Assembly: GCA_041741535.1 (NCBI GenBank) | Contig: JBGSJV010000010.1 | Coordinates: 15,091 to 79,090, forward strand | DNA length: 64,000 nucleotides | Source of the DNA: M30B19 sp041741535 | Lineage (GTDB): Bacteria > Planctomycetota > Planctomycetia > Pirellulales > Pirellulaceae | Reading direction: 5' to 3' | Part shown: piece by piece, positions 52,550 through 61,223 of the stretch | Layout: each line of letters starts with the position of its first letter | How positions within the stretch are numbered: the first letter of the stretch is position 1 | Notes under the pieces: model-generated | Told to the model about the DNA's origin: nothing | What the model saw: the letters and a program-made list of their open reading frames with translations, nothing else | The model's database searches: none | Made by a program: the position numbers and the translations under genes

Positions 52550-53778
52550 AGTCCCAGTCAAAGCGGCCCGGTCAAGTCTGTGATCAAAAATCGGAGGCTC
52601 GTGCAAAAGCGGCTTCAGTTGCGGCACCGGGCGCCGAGTTGAACTGGCCCGATGCCGCGGCTTGTCGACAACTTCGCCGGCAAGTCCTAAGTTGGTTCGC
52701 GAAACATCGGCGAGATTTGCCGTGGCGCCGCACCCACGACCCCTATGGGGTTTGGGTCAGCGAAGTGATGTTGCAACAGACTCAGGTGCCAACGGTTCTC
52801 GATTATTGGCCGCGATTTATGCAACGATTCCCCACCGTGCAAGACTTGGCCCAGGCGCCGATTGAAGACGTGCTAAGGATCTGGGAGGGTCTGGGGTACT
52901 ACCGACGAGCAAGACAATTGCATGCCGCGGCAACCGCGATTGTCGAGCGACACGCGGGTCAATTTCCGACGGACTTCGCCGACGTACTAGCGCTACCTGG
53001 TGTTGGTCGCTATACCGCCGGTGCAGTACTCTCCATTTCGCAGCAACAGTCATGGCCGATTTTGGAAGGCAACACGCTTCGACTCTATAGCCGTTTATTG
53101 GGCTTGCGAACCGATCCGACCACCAGCGCGAACCAGAAAATTCTGTGGCAATACGCCGAACACTTGGTCCCCCAATGTCGGGCCGGCGAGTTCAATCAAG
53201 GCGTGATGGAAATCGGTGGCCAGGTCTGCAAGGTAAAGGAACCTCGTTGTGCCACATGCCCGTTGCAGACTCACTGCGCGGCTTACCAACACGGTTCTCA
53301 GGACCAGATCCCAGCGGAGAAGACGCGAAAGACCAAATGGGAGACGAGGACAGAAGTGTTGGTACTGCTCCAACATCGAAGTCGCTGGCTGGGCCGGACG
53401 ATCCCAGCCGGCCAGCGTTGGGCAGGGCTGTGGGATTTCTTGCGTTTCGACGTGGGATGGTTGGAAGCGGACAAAAGCTCCGATCCGAAATGGCCGCGAT
53501 CCGATCGCATCCTCCAGTGGTTGCAGCAAGAAATCGATCGTGAGTTCGGCTTGAAATGCGAATTGGCATCCGGAGGTGAACCAATTCGACACGGCGTGAC
53601 TCGGTTTCGCATCCTGTTGGCCTGGGCCACAGGTCGCGTCATTGGCGGTCGCCTGAGCCCCACTGCCACTGCCCAAGGATGGCGCTGGCTTTCCAGCACG
53701 GAGCTGCAGACCACGGCGCTTAATGTCACCGCGCGAAAGATCTTCAATCAGGACCACCGCTCACTGACGTCGCGCTAG
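52546..53778 (+). CDS. mutY: A/G-specific adenine glycosylase MutY
   Basis: 410 residues, removes adenine opposite 8-oxoguanine. Helix-hairpin-helix with 'LALPGVGRYTAGAVLS', catalytic Glu73 in 'SEVMLQQTQV', 4Fe-4S ligands C-x6-C-x2-C-x5-C ('VCKVKEPRCATCPLQTHC'), and a C-terminal NUDIX-like domain. At the catalytic Asp position (E. coli 'ILDGNV') this protein has Glu174 in 'PILEGNT', a conservative change. A 38-residue N-terminal extension precedes the core. GTG 52546 overlaps the methyltransferase stop (GTGA), so translation is coupled. Confidence 0.92.
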   Translation: MKSQSKRPGQVCDQKSEARAKAASVAAPGAELNWPDAAACRQLRRQVLSWFAKHRRDLPWRRTHDPYGVWVSEVMLQQTQVPTVLDYWPRFMQRFPTVQDLAQAPIEDVLRIWEGLGYYRRARQLHAAATAIVERHAGQFPTDFADVLALPGVGRYTAGAVLSISQQQSWPILEGNTLRLYSRLLGLRTDPTTSANQKILWQYAEHLVPQCRAGEFNQGVMEIGGQVCKVKEPRCATCPLQTHCAAYQHGSQDQIPAEKTRKTKWETRTEVLVLLQHRSRWLGRTIPAGQRWAGLWDFLRFDVGWLEADKSSDPKWPRSDRILQWLQQEIDREFGLKCELASGGEPIRHGVTRFRILLAWATGRVIGGRLSPTATAQGWRWLSSTELQTTALNVTARKIFNQDHRSLTSR

Positions 53779-54067
53779 TTTGGGCGTTCCTTGTACGCGA
53801 GATTTATCTCCGCATCCAACTCGCTTAGCGGCGCCTGGTCGATCGGATACCCGCTCGACCAGGCTATGCTAACCGGTTAACGACCATCGATAAAACACTA
53901 CATCACTACTGGACTGTGGAGTTAACCGCGTGAGCAGAGTTTTGGTTGGTCGGGAATCCGACCAACCAAAACGTCGCTCCGCGCTTCCGCGCGCAAGCAA
54001 AGATCTATGCTCGAATCAGAGTGTGCCCCGAACAACGGATAGTTTGCGGGTGTTCTGGACGCAAGAC
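53779..54067. repeat. Intergenic family D hairpins
   Basis: No gene seen. About 53827-53882 holds a hairpin with arms GCGGCGCCTGGTCGA and GCTCGACCAGG, followed by CCGGTTAACGAC. 53939-53972 is a strong 15-bp hairpin: GTTTTGGTTGGTCGG, GAAT loop, CCGACCAACCAAAAC. The same family is at 57386-57436 and, degraded, near 1214-1290. Confidence 0.7.
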
Positions 54068-54817
54068 TTACATCAGCAGGCTTTCGATCAGCATGCGAAA
54101 GGTTCTCATTTCCGAATCGTGATCGACACCATCGACTGGCGCAAAGTGGGCGCACAGAGCCTGTGAGTAACCGGCTCGGCGCAGTTGATGAATCAGTTTT
54201 CCGTAGTCGATCACGCCTTGTCCGATGCGAACTTGAATCTTCTTCTCGGTCGAGTCGCGCAAGGAAACTTGAAACACATACTTCATCAAGTGATCGAGGT
54301 CACGGTTGGAATACGGACCACATAGATATTGACTGGGGTCGAACGAAAAGCCGAGGCCCTTGATGTGCTCGCACATGACTTTGACGGTATCAGGGTCTTC
54401 GGTCAGGCGGCCAAGCATCCCTTTGACCGCCACGCGCACCCCGTAGGTTTTGCCGATGTCAGCAAGTCGCTGCAAGCGTTCGACTTCTTCGTTAAAGGGC
54501 GTGCCCAAAGGACTGGAGGGAACGCTGATCGTCACGATCTTCGTTGCCTTGGCGACCTTGCAGCAGGATTCAAATTGCGCGAAATATTCTTCACCCGTGG
54601 CGTGAATATCCACGGAGTATCCCACGATTTCCAACCGCAGCGTGTCCTGGCAGGCGTGTAATCCCCAAGCCAAGTCTTCGTGTAGTTTCGAGGGTGGGAC
54701 GTGGCCATCTTCATGAAGATCCAACTCAATGGCTGAATATTCGAGGTCAATGACCTTTTGGCAGGCATCTCGGATGCCCAAATGCGGAAAACATTCCAGC
54801 GAGGCGGCGACAAACAC
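54068..54817 (-). CDS. Sugar phosphate isomerase/epimerase-like TIM barrel
   Basis: 249 residues. A xylose isomerase-like (AP_endonuc_2) TIM barrel beginning 'FVAASLECFPHLGIRDACQ', with 'YSAIELDLHEDGHV', 'LGFSFDPSQYLCGP' and the final 'QALCAHFAPVDG'. Acidic and His residues near strand ends would bind a divalent metal. The family includes sugar isomerases, epimerases and hydratases; the substrate here is not known. GTG at 54817 with GGAG about 12 bases upstream is the only good start. It is shorter than many members but complete in fold marks. It lies between two hairpin regions. Confidence 0.7.
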   Translation of the reverse strand: MFVAASLECFPHLGIRDACQKVIDLEYSAIELDLHEDGHVPPSKLHEDLAWGLHACQDTLRLEIVGYSVDIHATGEEYFAQFESCCKVAKATKIVTISVPSSPLGTPFNEEVERLQRLADIGKTYGVRVAVKGMLGRLTEDPDTVKVMCEHIKGLGFSFDPSQYLCGPYSNRDLDHLMKYVFQVSLRDSTEKKIQVRIGQGVIDYGKLIHQLRRAGYSQALCAHFAPVDGVDHDSEMRTFRMLIESLLM

Positions 54818-55157
54818 CTAGCAGCACTCCGTTATGTGGTAGTCATGAGTCGTATTCAAGGAACCAGGGTCAGGTTCCTTGAACACCATCGTTGCCCCGT
54901 ACAATCGTGCGGAGCGGACCGCCCATTGTGGCAGGTTTTGCCAAGTCCGTGAATAGCACCTTATTGCTTAACGGACCGCCGGTCCTCCGTAACAGGCACT
55001 GGAATTGGCGACCGTCGACGGTGATCCGAAGCGGCGCCCCCCATTCTTGCTCGGTCGGGTGTATAATTTGGTTCTCGATCAATGAAAAACGCCCGGTCGG
55101 TTGGTTCTGGGGGTCGTTGGTCGGTCGTTTAGGTTTCTACTCGTTCGGAGAACTTCA
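54818..55157. other. Intergenic region with a perfect hairpin
   Basis: Holds a REP-like hairpin with an 11-bp perfect stem (TTCAAGGAACC at 54855-54865, AGGGTCA loop, GGTTCCTTGAA at 54873-54883). A minus-strand frame with TTG start (54870-55082) looks mildly protein-like, but I cannot support it. The next gene's GGAG is at 55146-55149. Confidence 0.55.
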
Positions 55158-55718
55158 ATGTTCAACAGAATTGTTTGTTTGGGATGGGTTGGTGGACTTT
55201 TGCTGGGGATCGGTGCTCCCGTCACGATATCTCAAGAAACGCCCCCGGCAAGTACCGCCTCAGCTCAACCGGTCGATGGCGCAACTCAGGACATGAGTGT
55301 CGTCGACCCTGACTTGATTGCGAAGTTTGAAAAATACCTGAGCGGTGCGACACTTAAAGGTCGGTACACTGTTCTAGGGAAGGACGTCCCACCAGCCGAC
55401 GAAGAGTACACGATCCAATCCGTCAAAAAGCTGCCGGAAGGCGACTTGTGGCTGATTGAAGCTCGGATCAAATACGGGAAATGGGACGTGACGGTTCCGT
55501 TGACCGTGCCCATCAAGTGGGCCGATAAAACCCCGGTGATTACCGTCGAAAAGCTGACGATTCCTGGTATGGGCACTTTTTCCGCTCGGGTGTTGTTCAA
55601 CAACGAGATGTACTCGGGCACATGGTCCCATGACGAAGTGCGGGGCCAACTCTTCGGTCAAGTGATTCCTGCCAAACCTGAAAAACCGGAATCCACAACA
55701 AACGGTGGCCAAGAATAG
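55158..55718 (+). CDS. Secreted hypothetical protein
   Basis: About 186 residues. The signal peptide 'MFNRIVCLGWVGGLLLGIGAP' is cut near residue 25, followed by a polar linker. The mature domain has beta character ('LSGATLKGRYTVLGKDVP', 'LTVPIKWADKTPVITVEKL', 'YSGTWSHDEVRGQLFGQV') and resembles a planctomycete secreted domain of unknown function. No catalytic motif is seen. ATG 55158 is set by GGAG at 55146-55149 and by the signal peptide; a longer frame from 55101 lacks both. It is followed by a zinc-ribbon protein gene, in the same direction with about 130 bases between them. Confidence 0.65.
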   Translation: MFNRIVCLGWVGGLLLGIGAPVTISQETPPASTASAQPVDGATQDMSVVDPDLIAKFEKYLSGATLKGRYTVLGKDVPPADEEYTIQSVKKLPEGDLWLIEARIKYGKWDVTVPLTVPIKWADKTPVITVEKLTIPGMGTFSARVLFNNEMYSGTWSHDEVRGQLFGQVIPAKPEKPESTTNGGQE

Positions 55719-55849
55719 GCGGGCCAACCCAAGCCACGAGACGTTTTTTAGTCAAAGGCTTGATTTTTCACCTTGCTCACGACCACAATAGAGGCCGTGG
55801 GCAAGCGTTTTTTTGACGAGCGATTCATTACGGGAAGGTACTTCGACAC

Positions 55850-56668
55850 ATGCCAATCAAGGTCAAATGTGGATCCTGTGGGGCGGCATTTTCGGCCAAA
55901 GACAATCTGGCTGGGAAGAACGTGAAGTGCCCGAAGTGTAGTGCGGGGATTCACGTCCCAGCTGCAAAGGCGGCCGCCAAGCCGACCCCAGCCAAAACGG
56001 GGGCGACGCAGGGGGCTCGGAGTGGGTTTGCTGGGACGGTGTCAGGTAACTTGGGTGATCCATTGGCCGACCTGTTGGACGAGGTCGGAGTCAAAGCGGT
56101 GGCCACGGGCGCCGTTTGCCCCTCCTGTGAAGCACCTGTTTCTCAAGGTGCGAAGATCTGCATCAATTGTGGCTTGAACTTTGAAACCGGGACGTTTTTG
56201 CAAACACTCGCCTATGAAGATGGTGCCGACGAAACCGCGGGAATGTCGGAAACCGACAAAATGCTGTGGAAAGCGGAAAAAGAAATTGACGATATGCCCA
56301 TCTCTGGAGAAGGGCAAGATTTCGGCGATGGAGCGTCAGCCTACGTCGTCGCCGGCGCGATCGCGATTGTCGGCATTACTTTGGCAGCCACCGGCTTGTT
56401 GATCACCATGGGCCTGCAACAAATGGCGGACTCCTCTGGGTCCGCCCAGGTGGCCGTGGCCGCCTCCAGCCTGTTCTTCTTGATTGGCCATGTATGGATG
56501 ATCATCATGGCATTTACTCAAGATCCAAAATACGGCGTCATGTGTACGTTTGTCCCGCTGTTCTCTTTGGTGTTTGCCTGCATGAACCGCGTTTGGTTCG
56601 CCGTGTTCATGATGGTTGTTGGCCTGTTGGTTGGCTCGGCCGCCGGCGCGTTTATGTATTATCAGTGA
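55850..56668 (+). CDS. Double zinc-ribbon membrane protein
   Basis: 272 residues. Two zinc ribbons: 'VKCGSCGAAFSAKDNL...VKCPKCSAGIHVP' (residues 5-38) and 'VCPSCEAPVSQGAKICINCGLNF' (about 89-111; key CPSC and CINC). Several hydrophobic helices near the C-terminus ('YVVAGAIAIVGITLAATGLL', 'SLFFLIGHVWMIIMAF', 'VWFAVFMMVVGLLVG') make four or so membrane spans. The first ribbon is close to the one in the 3416-4147 protein. The function is unknown; it may be a small membrane regulator. Start ATG 55850 gives the ribbon directly at the N-terminus. No partner genes are evident. Confidence 0.72.
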   Translation: MPIKVKCGSCGAAFSAKDNLAGKNVKCPKCSAGIHVPAAKAAAKPTPAKTGATQGARSGFAGTVSGNLGDPLADLLDEVGVKAVATGAVCPSCEAPVSQGAKICINCGLNFETGTFLQTLAYEDGADETAGMSETDKMLWKAEKEIDDMPISGEGQDFGDGASAYVVAGAIAIVGITLAATGLLITMGLQQMADSSGSAQVAVAASSLFFLIGHVWMIIMAFTQDPKYGVMCTFVPLFSLVFACMNRVWFAVFMMVVGLLVGSAAGAFMYYQ

Positions 56669-57557
56669 CAAGCTCGCCGCATGAACAAAGACCAATCATT
56701 GGCAGCATGCGGGTTTGACCAGCGAATAATCACCTCTGTGGGAAAAGGCTGGAAATGTGGGCTTGGTTTTGTTTATCGACCGGAAAACGCGAAGGAATCG
56801 TCCCGAAATAACTTCCCGATTGGGGAGTGTCCGACCTGGGTTCATCCGAGAACCCCGACCGTCGAATCTGCCAAGACACCCAATGGCCTGAGCAAACCAA
56901 TGGCCTAAACCGCCGAAGGGCATAAGCGGCAGTGCGACAAAATGCGAACGTTTGTTAGTTCCCACGGATGGCAGAGCCGAACTGCGGATGAACGGTCCGC
57001 AGAAACTTCCTTGCCCCGACAGCCCTTGACCGACCGCCATGGTCTAACTTCCGAGCGAATACATTGACGGTCTTCATTTCGAAACCGCATGCAGCGAACG
57101 TATTCATCCGCAGATCGGCCTTGCCATCTGTCGGAAGTCCGCAGCCAGGCAAATGATCGTCTTTGGTTCACACGCGGCTAAGAAATGAGTGATGAAAAAG
57201 GGAATTCTAAAAACGCAAAATGCTGACAGCCATTGGTTGCTCACGGAATGCGTGAAACGCGACGTTTGGTACATTTTGAATTCTTCATTTTTCAATAATC
57301 ATTAATCATTGAACCACCAGTGCCAGCGCAAGTCATTCCGGACCTTTCGCCGTTCGAAATCCGGAACTTATTTCGGGACCAATCCTTAGCGGCGCGTGGT
57401 TGGTCGCATTCCCGACCGGCCACGCGCCGCTAACCGGTTAACGACAATACCGTTCAAGCAATGCGTCGCGGATAAACGAAAATTGAAAGGTATTGCTGCG
57501 AACCAATTGACGCCCGACGCAAAGCAAATCGTTAATTTTGACCGACCGCGGAATGGA
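56669..57557. repeat. Intergenic repeats: inverted family B copy, family D hairpin and family F element
   Basis: No gene is supported. About 56785-57370 is a longer copy of the repeat at 1-500, in inverted orientation, with the same end blocks (AATAACTTCCCGATT, TTCGAAATCCGGAACT). Inside it, GATGGCAGAGCCGAACTGCG (about 56964-56983) pairs with CGCAGATCGGCCTTGCCATC (about 57111-57130). 57386-57436 is a family D hairpin: GCGGCGCGTGGTTGGTCG with CGACCGGCCACGCGCCGC. 57437-57503 is a 67-bp family F element with inverted ends (GACAATACCGTTCAA, TTGAAAGGTATTGCTG). Confidence 0.75.
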
Positions 57558-58550
57558 TTACTTGGCCACGGGAAGCGGCATCGCCTTCAGTTGTACGTGC
57601 GTGCTCACTTCTTGGGTGAGCTCAATGTCTTGACCAGCATTTACCATCATTTCGACGGTCACATCTGCTTTGATGGATGCTTCGTCGGAGAAGATTGCCC
57701 CCAAATTAAGCTTCATTTGGCCTTTACCTCGGCAGTCCAACGATAGCAACCGCGCCGTAACGCCCGCGTCCGGGAGCGCGATTTCCTGCTCTTCGGCCGC
57801 TTGACTTATTTCCACGTTGACCGAGACACCGTTTTCGCTCATCTCCACGACGGTGTATTCGACGGTCTGAACGAACTTCATTCCCCCGGAGTCCATCGGG
57901 GTCGCTAGTTTCCACTTTCCGCCCACCCCAACCTCTTCGGCTGGAAACGGGGACGTCAATTGTTCCACCGACTTGGACAGTTGGTCGATTTGTCCCGCCA
58001 CAACCGGATCGATGCCATCAGGCAACTCCAACGTCACACCTTTCGCAAATCCACGTTGGTCGACGGTCGATTGAAATTGCAGACCAATCAGCGATTCCAT
58101 CACGCCCTCCATACTCGCAATCATCTCGAGCGGCGTTTCATCGTCCTTCACGATGCTGGCATCGGCATATTCCACTGAAAACGAAACATCCCCGTTGGCC
58201 GCCACCTCGCTAATAGTCGAATCCATCGTGTATTTGACAGTCGGGACCTTCATACTAGGCGACTTTTGCCCGTTGGCTTCCGAGCCCATCGTCATGGCCA
58301 TTGTCAGTTCATGGCGCTGTTTACTGCCAACGGTTGGCCGCAGCCGTAGCATTCGACGTGGCGACTGACCGGCGTCCACCAACGTGACGACCGGTTGGTT
58401 GGTTGCGATTTCTTGCGCAGGTTTTTCAGCGGATTGATCGACCGTTTGCGCCATAACGACCCGGCACGTGGTGCCTAGCAAAAAGCCGCATACGGCGCTA
58501 AGCACAAGACCAACCGACACAAACCGACCATAACGGAGCAACAACTTCAT
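57558..58550 (-). CDS. Secreted hypothetical protein (DUF6263-like)
   Basis: About 330 residues. The signal peptide (YGRFVSVGLVLSAVCGFLLG then TTCRVVMA) is followed by a beta-rich mature protein with 'QRHELTMAMTMG', 'TMDSTISEVAANGDVSFSVE' and 'QTVEYTVVEMSENGVSVNVE'. The order of strands and the 'PFPAEEVGVGGKWK' segment recall DUF6263-type exported proteins, but the match is weak and the function is unknown. ATG 58550 is chosen for the signal peptide; ATG 58583 adds eleven residues. It ends beside the repeat region. The next upstream minus-strand gene (58645-58902) ends 95 bases before it, so they may be co-transcribed. Confidence 0.65.
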   Translation of the reverse strand: MKLLLRYGRFVSVGLVLSAVCGFLLGTTCRVVMAQTVDQSAEKPAQEIATNQPVVTLVDAGQSPRRMLRLRPTVGSKQRHELTMAMTMGSEANGQKSPSMKVPTVKYTMDSTISEVAANGDVSFSVEYADASIVKDDETPLEMIASMEGVMESLIGLQFQSTVDQRGFAKGVTLELPDGIDPVVAGQIDQLSKSVEQLTSPFPAEEVGVGGKWKLATPMDSGGMKFVQTVEYTVVEMSENGVSVNVEISQAAEEQEIALPDAGVTARLLSLDCRGKGQMKLNLGAIFSDEASIKADVTVEMMVNAGQDIELTQEVSTHVQLKAMPLPVAK

Positions 58551-58644
58551 CGTTGACTTTCTCGAGGGGAACTGGGGCATCACCGCGCCCAGTTAGCATA
58601 GCCGGAGCTGTCAAGCGATGAAATAGAGCGACGCGAATACAGAA

Positions 58645-58902
58645 TTACTCGCGAGGGCGGAGGCTGTACATCAACACAACCGCCCCCGATGCCAACAGGG
58701 TCCACGGCATCCAGTCTTTAGGCACATAAATCTTGCGTTCGATCGGAGCAGCGATTGGCTGACCAAACGAGGCCGTTTTGACCAAAGCCTCCGGTTGTGG
58801 TTCTCGGATCGAACTGCGGATGACCAAATGATCGCACGCCAAGAACTCTCCACCCACCAGACAGAGAAAAATCCCTAGCGCAATAAACATCGATCGCCAC
58901 AT
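58645..58902 (-). CDS. Small two-span membrane protein
   Basis: About 85 residues, not recognised. The N-terminal helix 'SMFIALGIFLCLVGGEFLA' and the C-terminal helix 'WTLLASGAVVLMYSL' would place both ends on the same side, with a loop of about 35 residues between them. The end 'RPRE' is basic. ATG 58902 is chosen over GTG 58950 because it starts just before the first helix. It lies downstream of rpsA with a 220-base gap, so a separate unit is likely. The function is unknown. Confidence 0.55.
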   Translation of the reverse strand: MWRSMFIALGIFLCLVGGEFLACDHLVIRSSIREPQPEALVKTASFGQPIAAPIERKIYVPKDWMPWTLLASGAVVLMYSLRPRE

Positions 58903-59122
58903 GTGTTTGCATCCAAGTTCGCAGGCAACGAAGCGGCGGCACGCTGTCACCCAGACGACTGCGTCCGCAACTTTTATAGAGCTTCTCGGATGCTATCGTC
59001 CTTCGACCTGCAACGACTGGATCGTTCCAAAACGCAACGACATGTTTCCTACAACAGGCACGATAGGCAACAAAATGGTAGGGATTGCCCCGGTCATACC
59101 GGCAAAGCTGGTCACCTGATTG

Positions 59123-60682
59123 TTACCAGCGCAGCCCAAATTGTTCGCCACCGCTGCTTTTGCCACGGCCGCCCTTGAGAGATTCCTTGGTTGGCTTGAC
59201 GGCCATCTCACGGATTTTTTCCTCAACTTCGGGCTTGGCTTTGGCTTTGGAGTCATCAACTGGAGCGGACAGCGTTGCTTTTCGCGAAAGAGCGATCCGA
59301 CGTTTCTTGATATCGATCGACAAGACCTTCACGTCCAGTTCGTCGCCGACCTTCACGACCGATTGAACCGTGGAAACTCGTCCATGAGCTAATTCTGAGA
59401 TATGGATCATGCCTTCGATTCCGGCTTCCAATCCCACAAACGCTCCAAAGTCCGCCAACTTGGTAACGGTGCCTTTAACCACACTTCCATCAGGATATCG
59501 TTCCGCGATTCCAAACCAGGGATTGGTCATGGTGTCTTTGACTGACAGCGAGATCTTGCCGTTCTCTTTGTTGATTTTGTCAACCTTGACGCGGACAGTT
59601 TGGCCAACGGCCACGGCATCTTTAGGATGGTTGATCCGATCCCACGACAGTTTGCTGACGTGGGCCAAACCTTCGACGCCGCTGCCGATGTTGATGAACG
59701 CACCAAAGTCCATCAAACGGGTCACCGTGCCGTCGAAGTAGGCACCTGGTTCGACCGTCTTGAGAAACTCTTGCTGAGTTTCTTTCTGCGCTTCTTCCAA
59801 AATGGCTTTACGCGAAAGCACTAGTTTCTTTTTCTTCTTGTCAACTTCGATGATCCGCAATTCCATCTTCTTGCCGACGTAGTCACCAAAGTTCTCGACG
59901 CGGGCCAAGTCGATTTGACCGCCCGGAACAAAGCCGCGAATACCATTGACAATACATTCCAAACCACCTGTATTGGAACCGGTGATTTTGACTTCCAGCA
60001 ACGCACCCACGGTCAAGTCATCCCAAGCCGCGACATCAACCGCACCACCGGGAATCCGTAGTTCGTAAAGGCCCTCTTCGGTGTTGTGCCGAGTCACGAC
60101 GACTTCGAGCAAATCGCCTTCGGCCGGTTTCTTCTTGAACGTGCGGGTCGCCACAATGCCGTCGAAACGACCATTGATCAACAAGAATACGTTTTCTTCA
60201 TTGAGTCGGACAACTTTCCCTTGATACTTCTGATCGACGACCAATTCGTCCACGTGGCCCGGGCTCGCGGGCTGGCCGCCGTCCATCATGGTGCTCAAAG
60301 CGGCATCATCCAAATTCAAATCGACGTCCTGGCCATCTAGCCCTAAATTCGAACGTACGGCCGGAGCGATCGCAGCGGGAGCTTCGTCTTCACCGCCCAT
60401 CGAGACCGGGTTCGCCTTGGCTTGAGCGACCGCTTTGGGCTCGCTACTGGTTGCGCCGCGTTGAGAACCGATCGAGATCTTTGGCTTGCCATCAACCGAC
60501 TCTTGATCCACGACCGACTGGTTATCCACCGAGACAACCTCGGCTTCGGCGGTGATCGTCGTTTCTGGTGAGCTCGTCGTTTCTAGCGAGCTCGTCGTCT
60601 CGGCAACGGGGGCAGTTTCAACAACCTGAGGTTCAGACGTGGGTTCAGTGGACATGAATCGCGGTTCCGAGTTTTGGGACAT
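59123..60682 (-). CDS. rpsA: 30S ribosomal protein S1
   Basis: 519 residues. A long acidic, low-complexity N-terminus (about 1-145, rich in Thr, Glu and Val) is followed by four S1 RNA-binding repeats starting near residues 150, 232, 317 and 403. The third and fourth repeats have the best S1 signatures ('VTRLMDFGAFINIGSGVEGL', 'VTKLADFGAFVGLEAGIEGM'). A basic C-terminal tail follows (GGRGKSSGG). Classical S1 has six repeats in E. coli; four are common in other bacteria, with the long N-terminus a planctomycete trait. It would deliver mRNA to the 30S subunit. ATG 60682 (or ATG 60655). Confidence 0.88.
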   Translation of the reverse strand: MSQNSEPRFMSTEPTSEPQVVETAPVAETTSSLETTSSPETTITAEAEVVSVDNQSVVDQESVDGKPKISIGSQRGATSSEPKAVAQAKANPVSMGGEDEAPAAIAPAVRSNLGLDGQDVDLNLDDAALSTMMDGGQPASPGHVDELVVDQKYQGKVVRLNEENVFLLINGRFDGIVATRTFKKKPAEGDLLEVVVTRHNTEEGLYELRIPGGAVDVAAWDDLTVGALLEVKITGSNTGGLECIVNGIRGFVPGGQIDLARVENFGDYVGKKMELRIIEVDKKKKKLVLSRKAILEEAQKETQQEFLKTVEPGAYFDGTVTRLMDFGAFINIGSGVEGLAHVSKLSWDRINHPKDAVAVGQTVRVKVDKINKENGKISLSVKDTMTNPWFGIAERYPDGSVVKGTVTKLADFGAFVGLEAGIEGMIHISELAHGRVSTVQSVVKVGDELDVKVLSIDIKKRRIALSRKATLSAPVDDSKAKAKPEVEEKIREMAVKPTKESLKGGRGKSSGGEQFGLRW

Positions 60683-60750
60683 GTTCCGAATCGGGGGACC
60701 ACCGAACGGAGCTTCTAGGGGTATAGTCTAACTTCCGAGGGCGAAACAAG

Positions 60751-60811
60751 AAACGCCGCAACCACTCGAAAGTCGATGCTTGGATCGGACTCGCGAATGG
60801 TTGCGGCGTTT
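60751..60811 (-). terminator. Putative terminator/hairpin between rpmF and rpsA
   Basis: Arms AAACGCCGCAACCA (60751-60764) and TGGTTGCGGCGTTT (60798-60811) form a 14-bp stem with a 33-base loop. On the minus strand it is followed by TTCTTGTTTCG. The long loop makes it less certain than the others. Confidence 0.5.
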
Positions 60812-60843
60812 GATTGGTCAATTTGCTGATTGGTCGATCTAAT

Positions 60844-60903
60844 GCGATTGGCACGTCACACCTGTGATTGGCACGCCACACCTGCGATTGGCACGTCACA
60901 CCG
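60844..60903. repeat. Three tandem 20-bp units downstream of rpmF
   Basis: GCGATTGGCACGTCACACCT (60844-60863), GTGATTGGCACGCCACACCT (60864-60883) and GCGATTGGCACGTCACACCG (60884-60903). Perfect phase, two or fewer changes per unit. Confidence 0.85.
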
Positions 60904-60915
60904 ATCCCGCCGCGG

Positions 60916-61101
60916 TTATTTCTTTTCCGCGACCGGATTGACTACGCGGCCCATGTAAAATCCGCAGGATGGGCAAACGCTGTGCGTCGGGACCCGGGTG
61001 CTGCAGTTCGGGCAATAAGTCAATTGAATCGGGGGAATCCGGTGATGGCTGCGACGGCTACCGGATCGGGCGTTGGAATGTTTGCGTTTTGGTACGGCCA
61101 T
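60916..61101 (-). CDS. rpmF: 50S ribosomal protein L32
   Basis: 61 residues. Begins 'MAVPKRKHSNARSGSRRSHH', the conserved L32 start, and has a zinc ribbon 'YCPNCSTRVPTHSVCPSCGFY' (key CPNC and CPSC). The basic N-terminus lies in the ribosome and the Cys pairs bind zinc. Start ATG 61101 is fixed by the MAVPK start; the longer frame to 61227 overlaps the sigma factor gene's end and is not L32-like. It is one of the few essential genes in this window, with rpsA, nrdR and ileS near. Confidence 0.95.
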   Translation of the reverse strand: MAVPKRKHSNARSGSRRSHHRIPPIQLTYCPNCSTRVPTHSVCPSCGFYMGRVVNPVAEKK

Positions 61102-61223
61102 GGCAGTGCTCAAAATCGAGTAGTAAGTAACTGTGTAGATCCAAGCGAGACTACCGCGCTCGGGAGGGGAGAGTTTACTCGTTTCCTGGGTGGCTTTCAA
61201 GGGCCAAACCCCGGCTTTCTTGG

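Noticed and set aside
54870..55082. 70-residue minus-strand frame with TTG start
   Set aside because: It looks faintly protein-like, but it has no Shine-Dalgarno or known motif and overlaps a hairpin.
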